Source of the DNA: Pyxidicoccus trucidator
Lineage (GTDB): Bacteria > Myxococcota > Myxococcia > Myxococcales > Myxococcaceae
Assembly (NCBI RefSeq): GCF_010894435.1
Contig: NZ_JAAIXZ010000008.1
Coordinates: 310,001 to 374,000 of the forward strand
DNA: 64,000 nt
Direction: 5' to 3'
In this document: positions 16,119-24,305 of the stretch, piece by piece
Layout of the letters: the number at the start of each line of letters is the position of its first letter
Position numbering within the stretch: the first letter of the stretch is position 1
Notes under the pieces: generated by a model
The model's input: only the letters and a program-made list of their open reading frames with translations
What the model was told of the DNA's origin: nothing
The model's database searches: none
Translations under genes and position numbers: made by a program

Positions 16119-17428
16119 GCCTGCTGCTGGCCCTGGGCTCGGGTGTCGCGCTGGGCGTCGCCTTCCTGTGGACGTGGGCGCAGCCGCTGGCCTGGGTGGG
16201 CATCGCCTTGCTGGGGTGGGCGCTCCACCGCGCCAACGGCTGGCGCCAGGCCGCCGCGGTGCTGCTGCTGGCTGCGCTGGTGCGCCAGGGCGTGGCCCTG
16301 CACTGGTGGGTGGGGACGGCGGGGTTCTACACGGCCCCCTGGCTTCCTCCTCCGTTCATCGTGGCGTTGCTGGGCTGGGCGGCCACGGGGGCGCTGTCCC
16401 AGGTGCCGCTGCTGGCGCTGGCGGCGCTGCCCGTGAAGCGGGTGCCTCCAAGGTACTGGTTGCCGGTGGGATGGGTGCTGGGCGAGGCGGCGCTGGAGGC
16501 GTGGAGCGGCTTCTCCATGACGCACGTGCTGCATTCCCAGTGGATGCAGCCGCCAATCCTGAGGGCCGTGGGCTTCGTGGGGTGGGTGCCCACACTGGTG
16601 CTCTGCCTGCTCGCCGCCGTATGCGTTGGAGAGGCCGTGGCCCTGCGCTCGCGCCGCCTGTTGCTGCCGGCCGTGGGCGTCCTGGTGGCCCTGGCCGCGC
16701 TGCCCCGGCTGCCCGTGGCGGACGATGCGCTCCAGGGGACGGGCGTGGTCCACATGGCCTCGTCCGTGCGGGTGCCGGAGTCGGTGCCCGAGGCCACGGA
16801 GCGGCTCATCTGGCCGGAGTCCACGGTGCGGGGGCTCCAGCGGGGGACCGAGGGACGGGTGTCACGGCCGGAGGTCATCGAGGCCTTCGATGCGCGCCTG
16901 CCGGTCCCCGCCATCGCGGGGCTGATGCTCCGGACGCCCGAGGGGTTCTTCAATGCCGCCGCCGCCTTTGACGCGGACGGGCGGCTGCAGGAGACCCGAG
17001 GGAAGTCCATTCTCGTCCCCATCGGGGAGCGCTCCATCTTCGGGCTTCAGGGAAGAGGGGAGCCGCTGGTCGCAAGCCAGGCGCGACCGCTGCTGTCCCT
17101 CGCGGGGCGGAAGGTGATTCCGCTCATCTGCTACGAGGCCTTCAGCCGCGCCACCGCCTTGCGTGGACGGGAGGCGGGAGGAGCGCTGCTCGCGGTCCTG
17201 GCCAGTGATTTGCCCCTGGCTGGAAGTCGCTTCGCCATGGACCAGGCCATCGGCGGCGTGGTGATGCGGGCGGTGGAGCTGCGCATGCCCGCGGTGCGGG
17301 CCTCGCTGGGAGGCGTCGCGGCGGTGGTGTCCTCCGACGGCCGCGTGCTGGCGCGGAGCGCACCGGGGGAGAGCGGCATCCTCACGGTGTCCCCGCCTCC
17401 GCGGATGGTGGAGGCGACGCGGGAGTAG
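16115..17428 (+). CDS. Apolipoprotein N-acyltransferase-like membrane protein
   Basis: A 437-residue protein with about seven N-terminal membrane spans (LLLALGSGVALGVAFLW onwards to about residue 200) and a periplasmic nitrilase-fold domain. The catalytic triad is in place: Glu235 in WPEST, Lys297 in GKSILVPIGE and Cys339 in ICYEAF, matching Glu267-Lys335-Cys387 of E. coli Lnt. It should add the third acyl chain to diacylglyceryl lipoproteins. It is about 75 residues shorter than E. coli Lnt, mainly in the loops. Translational coupling to a lipoprotein gene suggests a dedicated paralogue; the housekeeping lnt is probably elsewhere. Confidence 0.85.
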   Translation: MSLLLALGSGVALGVAFLWTWAQPLAWVGIALLGWALHRANGWRQAAAVLLLAALVRQGVALHWWVGTAGFYTAPWLPPPFIVALLGWAATGALSQVPLLALAALPVKRVPPRYWLPVGWVLGEAALEAWSGFSMTHVLHSQWMQPPILRAVGFVGWVPTLVLCLLAAVCVGEAVALRSRRLLLPAVGVLVALAALPRLPVADDALQGTGVVHMASSVRVPESVPEATERLIWPESTVRGLQRGTEGRVSRPEVIEAFDARLPVPAIAGLMLRTPEGFFNAAAAFDADGRLQETRGKSILVPIGERSIFGLQGRGEPLVASQARPLLSLAGRKVIPLICYEAFSRATALRGREAGGALLAVLASDLPLAGSRFAMDQAIGGVVMRAVELRMPAVRASLGGVAAVVSSDGRVLARSAPGESGILTVSPPPRMVEATRE

Positions 17429-17657
17429 GCACGGTCCCCTTGGGCATGCGCCAGCCCTCGGGATTGGGTGCGCCGCAAGCCTCCGGTCCTGCCCAGGTCG
17501 GAGCCGTTGGTGGACCCGCCTGTTGAGCGCCCGACGTCCACGCCTCCCCGCGGGTCACTACCTCCTGCGTGGGGCCGGTGCGACCTTGCCATCCCGGAAA
17601 GCACCGGCAGCGAGGCGCTGCGGGTGAGCTCCGGCCCAGGACCCTGGGGGGGACCGG

Positions 17658-18341
17658 ATGATCGACGAAGTCGATCAACGACTGAAGGCGTGGGTGGGCC
17701 GCATTGCCGGCGACGTGCCCGTATTCCTGGGCGTGCCGGACCGTGACTCCTTGGAGCGCGGCGTGTGCCTATACCTCCTGGAGCTCGGCCCCGCGCCTCC
17801 CGCACGCGGTACAGGCCGCGTGCCCCTTCAAATCTCCGTCTGCTACCTCGTCACCGCCGGCGCCGAGTCACCCGAGCGCGCGCACCGCCTCCTTGGCGAG
17901 CTGGTCTTCTCCGCCATGGAGGAAGCCGACTTCGACGTGGAGCTCACCCCCGTGCCCACCACCATCTGGGCCGGGCTGAGGACCGCGCCGCGTCCCGGCT
18001 TCCGCCTGCGCGTCCCCGTGCGCCGCGAGCGCCCCCAGCCCGTCGTCCACCGCGTGCGCTTCCCCGTCGTCACCCAGTCCGTTCCGGCCGAGATGCTGCT
18101 CGGCTGCGTGGTGGGCCCCGGCGACATCCCCATTCCGGGCGCACTCGTGGAGCTGCCGACGCTGAACCTCACCACGCGCACGGACGCCAAGGGCTGCTTT
18201 CGTTTTCCCCGCGTGCCGCCAGTGGCCACGCTGGGGCGGTTGGAGGTGCGGGCGAAGGGGGAGGTGCTCGCGCTCGGTCCGGAGGCGCTTGCCGCCGAGC
18301 CACAGCCGCTGCTCATCCGCCTGCCGCTGAAGGAGGAATGA
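17658..18341 (+). CDS. eCIS tail-terminator-like protein (Pvc16/DUF4255-like) with a carboxypeptidase-regulatory-like domain
   Basis: A 227-residue protein. Residues 1-115 (VPVFLGVPDRDSLERG, LQISVCYLVTAGAESPERAHRLLGEL) resemble the N-terminal part of DUF4255/Pvc16 proteins, which cap the sheath-tube end of extracellular contractile injection systems. Residues 145-227 have the beta-sandwich pattern of carboxypeptidase regulatory-like domains (IPIPGALVELPTLNLTTRTDAKG). It is the first gene of the contractile operon and ends one base before the sheath's GTG. In Afp and PVC clusters the terminator gene lies at the other end, next to the ATPase, so its leading position here is different. Confidence 0.62.
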   Translation: MIDEVDQRLKAWVGRIAGDVPVFLGVPDRDSLERGVCLYLLELGPAPPARGTGRVPLQISVCYLVTAGAESPERAHRLLGELVFSAMEEADFDVELTPVPTTIWAGLRTAPRPGFRLRVPVRRERPQPVVHRVRFPVVTQSVPAEMLLGCVVGPGDIPIPGALVELPTLNLTTRTDAKGCFRFPRVPPVATLGRLEVRAKGEVLALGPEALAAEPQPLLIRLPLKEE

Positions 18342-18342
18342 C

Positions 18343-19524
18343 GTGCCGAATTACCTGACGCCAGGCGTCTATGTGGAGGAGGTCTCCAGTGGAACCCGCT
18401 CCATCCAGGGCGTGGGCACCACCACAGCCGCCTTCGTCGGCCGCGCACCCGCGGTGGACGCCCGCCTCCACGAAGCCGTGCCCGTCAATGGCTGGGCCCA
18501 GTTCGTGAAGGAGTTCGCTCCACCCGGGACTCCGGGCACCGCGCTCGCGCGCGCCGTGTATGGCTTCTTCGAGAACGGCGGCCGGCGCTGCTTCATCGTC
18601 AACATCGGTGACAGCGAGAGCCTGGTGGGCGATGCCCGCAAGCGCCAGGGCGTGGCCGTGCTCGAAGAAGTCAGCGAGGTGGCCATGGTCGCCGCCCCCG
18701 GCTTCGCCGACGCCGCGGCCTGGGACGCGCTGCTGACCCACTGCGAGAAGATGAGGGACCGCTTCGCCATCCTCGACGCACCCGAGGACGTGGATGACGT
18801 GGGCCGCCTCACCAAGGTGGCCACGGGCGACAAGGGCGGCGGCATGCACCCGCGTGCCTCGGACCAGGGCTACGGCGCCTTCTACTACCCGTGGTTCTCC
18901 ACGCCGGACCCCCTGGGCGACGGGAAGACGCTCGTGAATGTGCCGCCGTCCGGCCACATGGCGGGCATCTACGCGCGCACCGATGTCACGCGCGGCGTCC
19001 ACAAGGCGCCCGCCAACGAAGTCGTGCGCGGGGCCATGCGGCTGGTGCGCGACGTGACGCCGGAGGAGCAGGGCGAGCTCAACCAGGTGGGCGTCAACTG
19101 CATCCGCTACTTCCCACGCAGCGGCATCCGCGTGTGGGGCGCGCGCACGGTGGCCCCCGCCGACAACAGCGAGTGGCGCTACATCAACGTGCGCCGGCTC
19201 TTCAACTTCGTGGAGGAGTCCATCGCCCTGGGCACGAACTGGACGGTGTTCGAGCCCAACGACCTCAAGCTGTGGAACTCCCTCAAGCGCGACGCGAACG
19301 CCTTCCTGCTGCGGCTGTGGCGAGACGGAGCGCTGATGGGCCGCACGCCGGAGGAGGCCTTCTTCGTGCAGTGCGACGAGCAGACGAACACGCCGGAGAC
19401 CATCGACGCCGGACAGGTGTTCGCGCTCATCGGCCTGGCACCGGTGAAGCCCGCGGAGTTCATCATCTTCCGCATCGGCCAGCACGCGGGTGGCGCGGAA
19501 GTGGAGGAGGTGTCGAATGGCTGA
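18343..19524 (+). CDS. Contractile tail sheath protein
   Basis: A 393-residue sheath subunit. The N-terminus PNYLTPGVYVEEVSSGTRSIQGVGTTTAAFVG is the classic sheath start (PGVYVEE...), and the C-terminal domain has VNVRRL-type and FxPN motifs (RYINVRRLFNFVEESI, TVFEPND) ending with a strand for the handshake between subunits. It should form the contractile outer cylinder. GTG is the start, with AAGGAGGA just before it. Only one sheath gene is present; Afp- and PVC-type clusters carry two or three. It overlaps the tube gene by 8 bp. Confidence 0.93.
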   Translation: MPNYLTPGVYVEEVSSGTRSIQGVGTTTAAFVGRAPAVDARLHEAVPVNGWAQFVKEFAPPGTPGTALARAVYGFFENGGRRCFIVNIGDSESLVGDARKRQGVAVLEEVSEVAMVAAPGFADAAAWDALLTHCEKMRDRFAILDAPEDVDDVGRLTKVATGDKGGGMHPRASDQGYGAFYYPWFSTPDPLGDGKTLVNVPPSGHMAGIYARTDVTRGVHKAPANEVVRGAMRLVRDVTPEEQGELNQVGVNCIRYFPRSGIRVWGARTVAPADNSEWRYINVRRLFNFVEESIALGTNWTVFEPNDLKLWNSLKRDANAFLLRLWRDGALMGRTPEEAFFVQCDEQTNTPETIDAGQVFALIGLAPVKPAEFIIFRIGQHAGGAEVEEVSNG

Positions 19525-20005
19525 GGCAAAGGCTCCCGAGGCGCCGCCGCCGGCGCAGGATGCGGGCGCGCAGCCCGGCGCGCTGGTGAACCCGCTCCGC
19601 GGCTACAACTTCACGCTGCTCATCGACGGGGTGAACGAGGGGCACTTCCTGTTCTGCTCCGAGCTGCATGTGAAGGTGGAGGCGCTGCGCTACCGGGAGG
19701 GCGGCGCAGGGCCCGTGGTGCGCCGGCTGCCGGGCCCCATCTCCCACGGAGATGTCGTCCTTCGCTGCGGCTTCACCCAGTCACCGGAGCTGTGGACCTG
19801 GTTCCTCGCCACCATGAGCGGGGTGCCGCTGCGCAAGAACGTCTCCATCCTCATGCTCGACGACGATGGGTTGACGGAGCGGCTGCGCTGGAACCTCAAC
19901 GAGTGCTGGCCGTCGGAGTGGAAGGTGCATCCGCTGGATGCGCTCGGTCAGGACATCGCCATCGCCTCGCTCACGCTCGTCTACGAGTCCCTCTCCCGTG
20001 GCTGA
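19517..20005 (+). CDS. Inner tail tube protein
   Basis: A 162-residue Hcp-like tube subunit. After a Pro/Ala-rich N-terminal tail, the fold begins NPLRGYNFTLLIDGVNEGHFLFCSELHVKVE, with the YREGG and RRLPGP turns and the closing strand ASLTLVYESLSRG typical of the phage tail tube family (T4-like gp19). Only one tube gene is seen. The N-terminal 25-residue extension is unusual. Confidence 0.9.
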   Translation: MAEAKAPEAPPPAQDAGAQPGALVNPLRGYNFTLLIDGVNEGHFLFCSELHVKVEALRYREGGAGPVVRRLPGPISHGDVVLRCGFTQSPELWTWFLATMSGVPLRKNVSILMLDDDGLTERLRWNLNECWPSEWKVHPLDALGQDIAIASLTLVYESLSRG

Positions 20006-21281
20006 GCGCCTCCAGACAGCCTCGCGCGGGGCCTGGGTGCGCACCGTGGCCCGGTGGATGAAGTCGTGGGCGGAGTCCGTCCTCGCCGAGGAGGCGGAGC
20101 CCACCTCCTCGGCCGCGCCGCGTCCGGAGTCCACGGGTGCTGGCTCGCGAGGTGCCGGAGGTGCGGCGGCTCCTGCAGCGAGCAGCCCTCCGGCCGCCGC
20201 TGCCTCGGCGGCCACGCCCGAAGCCAGCGTGGAGTCCCTGGAGGCGCGCTGGCTCCGGGACATCGAGGCGCGTCGCAGCATCCCCATGGGGGACTGGGTG
20301 GCTCGCGTGACGAAGGGCGCGTACTCCCTGCCGGAGGGAGACGGCCTGCAGCGCGAGCACCGTGTGGCGCCCACGCCTTCGCCCCTGACGGAGCAGGTGG
20401 GCATCCCTCGAGGACCGCCGCCGCCGATGAGCCGGCCGCCGGTGCGAGAGGCCCGTCCCCCGGCCCGGCCCATGGCTCCGACTCCGGGCCGTTTGCCGAC
20501 GCGGGCTCGGGACGGCGAGGCGGGTGCGCCGTCGGCGGTGCCTCGGAACTCCCTCGTTCCGGAGCCCCCGCCCGCTCTTGCGCCTGCGTCCAGGCAGGCC
20601 CGGTTCGCAACCCCGGCGCCGGAGCCGGAACAGTCGGCGCAGCGTGACTCGTGGGGACTCGGACCGGAGGTGGCTTCCTCCTTCCGGGCGCCACCGGCGA
20701 TTCCGGCACGGCCTTTCGCGCGCTCGGCGCCCCGACCGCCTGTCGCGCCACCCGCGTCACCCGAGCGCGAGGCCGCCGACACGGGCCTCCCGGAGCGGCG
20801 CCTGCCGTGGAGTGAGGCTTCCCCCTTCGCGGACAGGGCCTCTACGCGGCCTCCGCCGCCCCCGCTCCACGTCGTGCCTCCCCAGCCTCGCGAGGCACCC
20901 GGAGCCCCGGTGACCGAGCGGACGCTGCCCTCCTCCGGCCTCCCCCGGTTCCGGCTGCTCTTCCTCGACGGTGACCCCGTCTCCGCGCAGGAACCTCGCC
21001 GCAACCGGGTCGCCCTGACGGAGGATGACGGCGGCTGGGACGGCGCCCAGTCCCCGCTGGCCTGGCGCCGGACCGAGCCGGAGCCACCTCTCTCCACACG
21101 CAACGTCTTCCCGTCCCTGGAGGGCGAGCCCCGCTGCTCCGACGGCGCGCCCGCGGCGAGCGTCGCGAGCCCCTGGCCCGAGCTGCCTCCGGCGCCGACT
21201 CCGGATAGCGCGGAGGCAGTGGTGGAGCTTCGTCAGTGGGAGCGGCGCCGCCGGCTGGACCGTGAACAGCGAGGCGAGTGA
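19998..21281 (+). CDS. Pro/Ala/Arg-rich protein of the contractile operon
   Basis: A 427-residue protein starting at GTG 19998, overlapping the tube gene by 8 bp. Residues 1-25 form a possible helix (RGAWVRTVARWMKSWAESVL); residues 70-120 contain a short conserved-looking stretch (LEARWLRDIEARRSIPMGDW); most of the rest is low-complexity Pro, Ala and Arg and surely disordered. The last 20 residues form a strongly charged helix (ELRQWERRRRLDREQRGE). No known family is recognised. Its place between tube and LysM adaptor is where Afp/PVC clusters carry the small unknown Afp6, but this protein is far larger. A scaffold or length-determining role is conceivable, since no tape-measure gene is found. 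Confidence 0.6.
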   Translation: MAERLQTASRGAWVRTVARWMKSWAESVLAEEAEPTSSAAPRPESTGAGSRGAGGAAAPAASSPPAAAASAATPEASVESLEARWLRDIEARRSIPMGDWVARVTKGAYSLPEGDGLQREHRVAPTPSPLTEQVGIPRGPPPPMSRPPVREARPPARPMAPTPGRLPTRARDGEAGAPSAVPRNSLVPEPPPALAPASRQARFATPAPEPEQSAQRDSWGLGPEVASSFRAPPAIPARPFARSAPRPPVAPPASPEREAADTGLPERRLPWSEASPFADRASTRPPPPPLHVVPPQPREAPGAPVTERTLPSSGLPRFRLLFLDGDPVSAQEPRRNRVALTEDDGGWDGAQSPLAWRRTEPEPPLSTRNVFPSLEGEPRCSDGAPAASVASPWPELPPAPTPDSAEAVVELRQWERRRRLDREQRGE

Positions 21282-22024
21282 TGGAGCGTGTGGCCTTCCT
21301 CATCGAGCCCGGCGGCGAGCGCATCGAGTGTCTGCTCAATCCCGAGACGCTCGTCGTGCGCCGGGTGGCGGGCCTGCAGCCGAGGCGCGCGCTGGGAGGC
21401 TCGCTGCCGTGGGGGGGCCCCGGGGACGACCCGCTCCTCTTCACCGGCGGAGGCAGCACGGAGCTGACGCTGGACCTGCTCTTCGACGTGTCGCTCTCCG
21501 GCTCCACGCTCCAGACGGAGGACGTGCGCGAGCTCACCGAGCCGCTGTGGCGGCTGGCGGAGAACGGCCTGCGCGAGGACGGCAGCATGCGGCCGTCGCT
21601 GGCGCGAATCGTCTGGAGCAAGTGGTTGAACTACCTCGGCGTGGTGGCCGCCGTGGCCGAGCGCCTGGAGCACTTCACCCCCAGCGGCGCCCCCCGGCGC
21701 TCGTGGCTGCGCATGCGCCTGCTGCGCGTGGAGGACGAGACCGGCCCCCGGGAGCCCACGCTGGAGCAGGAGCCGCCGGACCCGGACGCGGTGGCGGCGG
21801 CGCTGGCTCCGGAGGACTACGAGGCGCACACGGTGCTCGGCGCGAGCGAGGAGGAGGGCGCGCCCGGCGGGCAGCGCCTGGATGAAATCGCGTACCAGCG
21901 CTACGGCGACCCGTCGCTGTGGCGCCTCATCGCCGCGCTCAACGGCGTGGCCGACCCCAACAGCATTCCGGCGGGGCAGGTGCTGCGGCTGCCCACCGCC
22001 GAGGCGCTCCGGAGGGTGATGTGA
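21281..22024 (+). CDS. CIS tube-baseplate adaptor with C-terminal LysM-like domain (Afp7-like)
   Basis: A 247-residue protein. The ATG at 21281 overlaps the previous TGA (TGATG). The N-terminal part, VAFLIEPGGERIECLLNPETLVVRR, is typical of contractile injection system tube-initiator proteins, and the C-terminus (LDEIAYQRYGDPSLWRLIAA to LPTAE) is a LysM-type fold as in T4 gp53 and Afp7. The predicted role is to join the spike hub to the tube and the baseplate. Confidence 0.87.
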   Translation: MERVAFLIEPGGERIECLLNPETLVVRRVAGLQPRRALGGSLPWGGPGDDPLLFTGGGSTELTLDLLFDVSLSGSTLQTEDVRELTEPLWRLAENGLREDGSMRPSLARIVWSKWLNYLGVVAAVAERLEHFTPSGAPRRSWLRMRLLRVEDETGPREPTLEQEPPDPDAVAAALAPEDYEAHTVLGASEEEGAPGGQRLDEIAYQRYGDPSLWRLIAALNGVADPNSIPAGQVLRLPTAEALRRVM

Positions 22025-23538
22025 GCCGGATGCGCGGACTGCCCGAGCTGCGAATCGAGGCAGGAGGCTCGCCCCTGACGGTGGCGGACCTGCGCAGCCT
22101 GTCCTCGGTGCACGTGCAGCAGCGGCTGGCGGCGCCCGCGCAGTGCGAGCTGACCTTCACCGACCCGCGCGGCACCCTGGCCTCCTCGGGCATTCCTCCG
22201 GGCACGTCCCTGCGCGTGGCCGCGGCCTCGGGAACGGACGCCCTCTTCACGGGCGAGGTGACGGCCGTGGAGTACGTGCACGCCACCGGCGGCGCGCGCG
22301 AGGTGCGGGTGCGCGGCTATGACGTGCTCCACCGCCTGCGCAAGCGCCAGCCGGTGCGCGCGCACGTGCAGGTGACGCTGGAGGACCTGGCGCGCGAGCT
22401 GGCCTCGGGCCTGGGCGTCTCCGTCCAGGCGGCGGCCCCCGGGCCGCTGTGGCGCCACCTCATCCAGCACGGCCAGTCCGACTTCGACTTCCTGGTGGAG
22501 CGCGCGGACCGCTGCGGCCTCTACCCCGTGCTGCATGGGGACACGCTGCGGCTGGTGACGCTGGAGGGCGAGGGCACGCCGGTGTCACTGCTGCTGGGCG
22601 AGACGCTGCTGGAGGCCACCGTGGAGGTGAACGGCGACGCCTCGTGCCGCGAGGTGGCCGCCGAGGGCTGGGACGCACTGCGCGCGGAGTCCCATGCCGG
22701 CCATGCGGGCTCGCCGCGCGTGGGGCGCCGCGTGGACGCGGAGGTGTCTCCGGAGCGCGTGGGCGGAGAGACGCGGCGCTCGCTGGTGGACGAGGCGGCG
22801 GAGGGCATTCCCCACGTCGAGGCCGCCGCCCAGGCGGAGCTGGACTACCGCGCCGCCCGCGAGGTGGTGCTCACCGCCGTGGCCGAGGGCGACGCGCGGC
22901 TGCGGCCGGGGGCTCGCGTGGAGGTGGCCGGAGTGGCCGCCGCCGTGGCGGGCCGCTACGTGCTCACCGCCGTCACCCACCGGGTGGATGGACGCCACGG
23001 CTTCATCTCCGAGCTGTCCTCCGCGCCGCCGCCGCGACGCGCGCGAGTCCGGGCCTCGGCGGTGACGCTGGGCGTGGTCAGCCGCGTGGACGACCCGGAC
23101 GGAAAGGGCCGCGTGCGCGCCACGCTGCCGGCCTACGGCGGCGTGGAGACGGACTGGATGCAGGTGCTGGCGGCGGGCGGCGGGGCCGGCAAGGGGCTGA
23201 TGCTGCTGCCCGACGTGGGCGACACTGTGCTGCTCGCGCTGGGCGGAGAGGACCCGGCGCGCGGCGTGGTGGTGGGCGGCCTGTACGGAGGAGGAGGGCC
23301 CCCGGACGCGGGCGTGGAGGGCGGCTCAGTGCGGCGCTACACGCTGCTGACGGCGGGCGGGCACAAGCTGCGGCTGGACGACGAGGGCCGCACGCTGCGG
23401 CTGGAGGACGGCACGGGCAGCTACCTCGAGCTGGCGCCGAAGGGCGTGCGCCTGCACTCGGAGGTGGCGCTCGACATCGAGGCGCCCGGCCAGGACGTGG
23501 TCATCCGTGGGCGCTCCATCGACTTCCGGAGAGGGTGA
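22021..23538 (+). CDS. VgrG-like spike hub protein (Afp8-like)
   Basis: A 505-residue trimeric spike protein. Residues 1-330 correspond to the gp27-like hub (VHVQQRLAAPAQCELTFTD; LWRHLIQHGQSDFDFLVERADRCGLYP), and residues 345-430 to the gp5-like OB fold (LGVVSRVDDPDGKGRVRATLP; MLLPDVGDTVLLALGG). The C-terminus (SYLELAPKGVRLHSEVALDIEAPG) starts the beta-helix needle. GTG 22021 gives the GTGA overlap; an ATG nine bases later is possible. It is shorter than type VI VgrG proteins and, with the PAAR gene next, fits an eCIS spike. Confidence 0.9.
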   Translation: MSRMRGLPELRIEAGGSPLTVADLRSLSSVHVQQRLAAPAQCELTFTDPRGTLASSGIPPGTSLRVAAASGTDALFTGEVTAVEYVHATGGAREVRVRGYDVLHRLRKRQPVRAHVQVTLEDLARELASGLGVSVQAAAPGPLWRHLIQHGQSDFDFLVERADRCGLYPVLHGDTLRLVTLEGEGTPVSLLLGETLLEATVEVNGDASCREVAAEGWDALRAESHAGHAGSPRVGRRVDAEVSPERVGGETRRSLVDEAAEGIPHVEAAAQAELDYRAAREVVLTAVAEGDARLRPGARVEVAGVAAAVAGRYVLTAVTHRVDGRHGFISELSSAPPPRRARVRASAVTLGVVSRVDDPDGKGRVRATLPAYGGVETDWMQVLAAGGGAGKGLMLLPDVGDTVLLALGGEDPARGVVVGGLYGGGGPPDAGVEGGSVRRYTLLTAGGHKLRLDDEGRTLRLEDGTGSYLELAPKGVRLHSEVALDIEAPGQDVVIRGRSIDFRRG

Positions 23539-23880
23539 ATGCGGGTCCTGACGGTGGATGCGCTGGTGGTGTGTGCCCATGAGCTGGGACGGGTGGGGCT
23601 CATCCACTCGCAGCCCTTCGTCACGGTGGAGGGCCGGCCCGTGCTGGTGCGCGCGGACCCGGAGGGCCGTCCCATCGGCGGGTGTCCCAACATCGGCCCC
23701 ACCATCAAACCGTGCACCAGCACGCTCGCGGTGCAGAAGGGCTACTCCACGCTGGTGACGATTGACGGCCGGCCCGTGTGCCTGGACTCGCTGACGGGGC
23801 TGACCGACGGCACCCCGCCCGGCACGGTGAAGTACAAGGTCAACGCCCCCGGGCAGACGCTGGTGACGGAGGCCGGATGA
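23539..23880 (+). CDS. PAAR-like spike tip protein
   Basis: A 113-residue protein starting one base after the spike gene's stop. The sequence GRPIGGCPNIGPTIKPCTST LAVQKG has the compact Pro/Gly and Cys spacing of PAAR-like spike caps, which sharpen the VgrG trimer tip and bind one metal ion. It is longer than a minimal PAAR (about 90-100 residues) and has no toxic extension. Confidence 0.75.
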   Translation: MRVLTVDALVVCAHELGRVGLIHSQPFVTVEGRPVLVRADPEGRPIGGCPNIGPTIKPCTSTLAVQKGYSTLVTIDGRPVCLDSLTGLTDGTPPGTVKYKVNAPGQTLVTEAG

Positions 23881-24305
23881 GTGCACCCCGCTACCGCACC
23901 TGGCGCTTCCTGCACCCGGACTTCGAGATGGTGGAGCACTCCGGCCTGCGCCTGGCTCCCACCGGCAAGGCGGAGATGGTGGAGGAGCACGCCTCCATCC
24001 GCCAGGCGGTGCTGCTGCTGCTCACCACCACGCCCGGCGAGCGCGTCATGCGCCCGGACTACGGCTGCGAGCTGCACCGGCTGCTGTTCGCCAACAACGA
24101 CGACACCACCGCCGGCCTCGCCATCCACTACGTGCGCCGCGCGCTGGAGCGCTGGGAGCCGCGCATCAACGTCCTCCACCTGGATGCCACGCGCAGCCCC
24201 GAGGACCCGCACCGCCTGGACGTCATGCTGGAGTACCGCGTGCGCATCACCGGCCGCACCGAGCGGCTGGCCTATCCCTTCTCGCTGGCGGGAGGCCCGT
24301 CATGA
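23877..24305 (+). CDS. Baseplate wedge protein, gp25/GPW family (Afp9-like)
   Basis: A 142-residue protein with the gp25 core: EEHASIRQAVLLLLTTTPGERVMRPDYGCELHRLLF. The EPR/RP-type motif (GERVMRPDYG) and the terminal strand YRVRITGRTERLAYPF are standard. It links sheath and baseplate and starts sheath assembly. The ATG overlaps the PAAR gene's stop as ATGA. Confidence 0.92.
   Translation: MSAPRYRTWRFLHPDFEMVEHSGLRLAPTGKAEMVEEHASIRQAVLLLLTTTPGERVMRPDYGCELHRLLFANNDDTTAGLAIHYVRRALERWEPRINVLHLDATRSPEDPHRLDVMLEYRVRITGRTERLAYPFSLAGGPS

Noticed and set aside
17429..17657. A short gene between the Lnt-like and contractile operons
   Set aside because: Minus-strand frames contain NPEGWRMP, which looked protein-like, but there is no start signal, no family and no conserved context. 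It was left as intergenic DNA.
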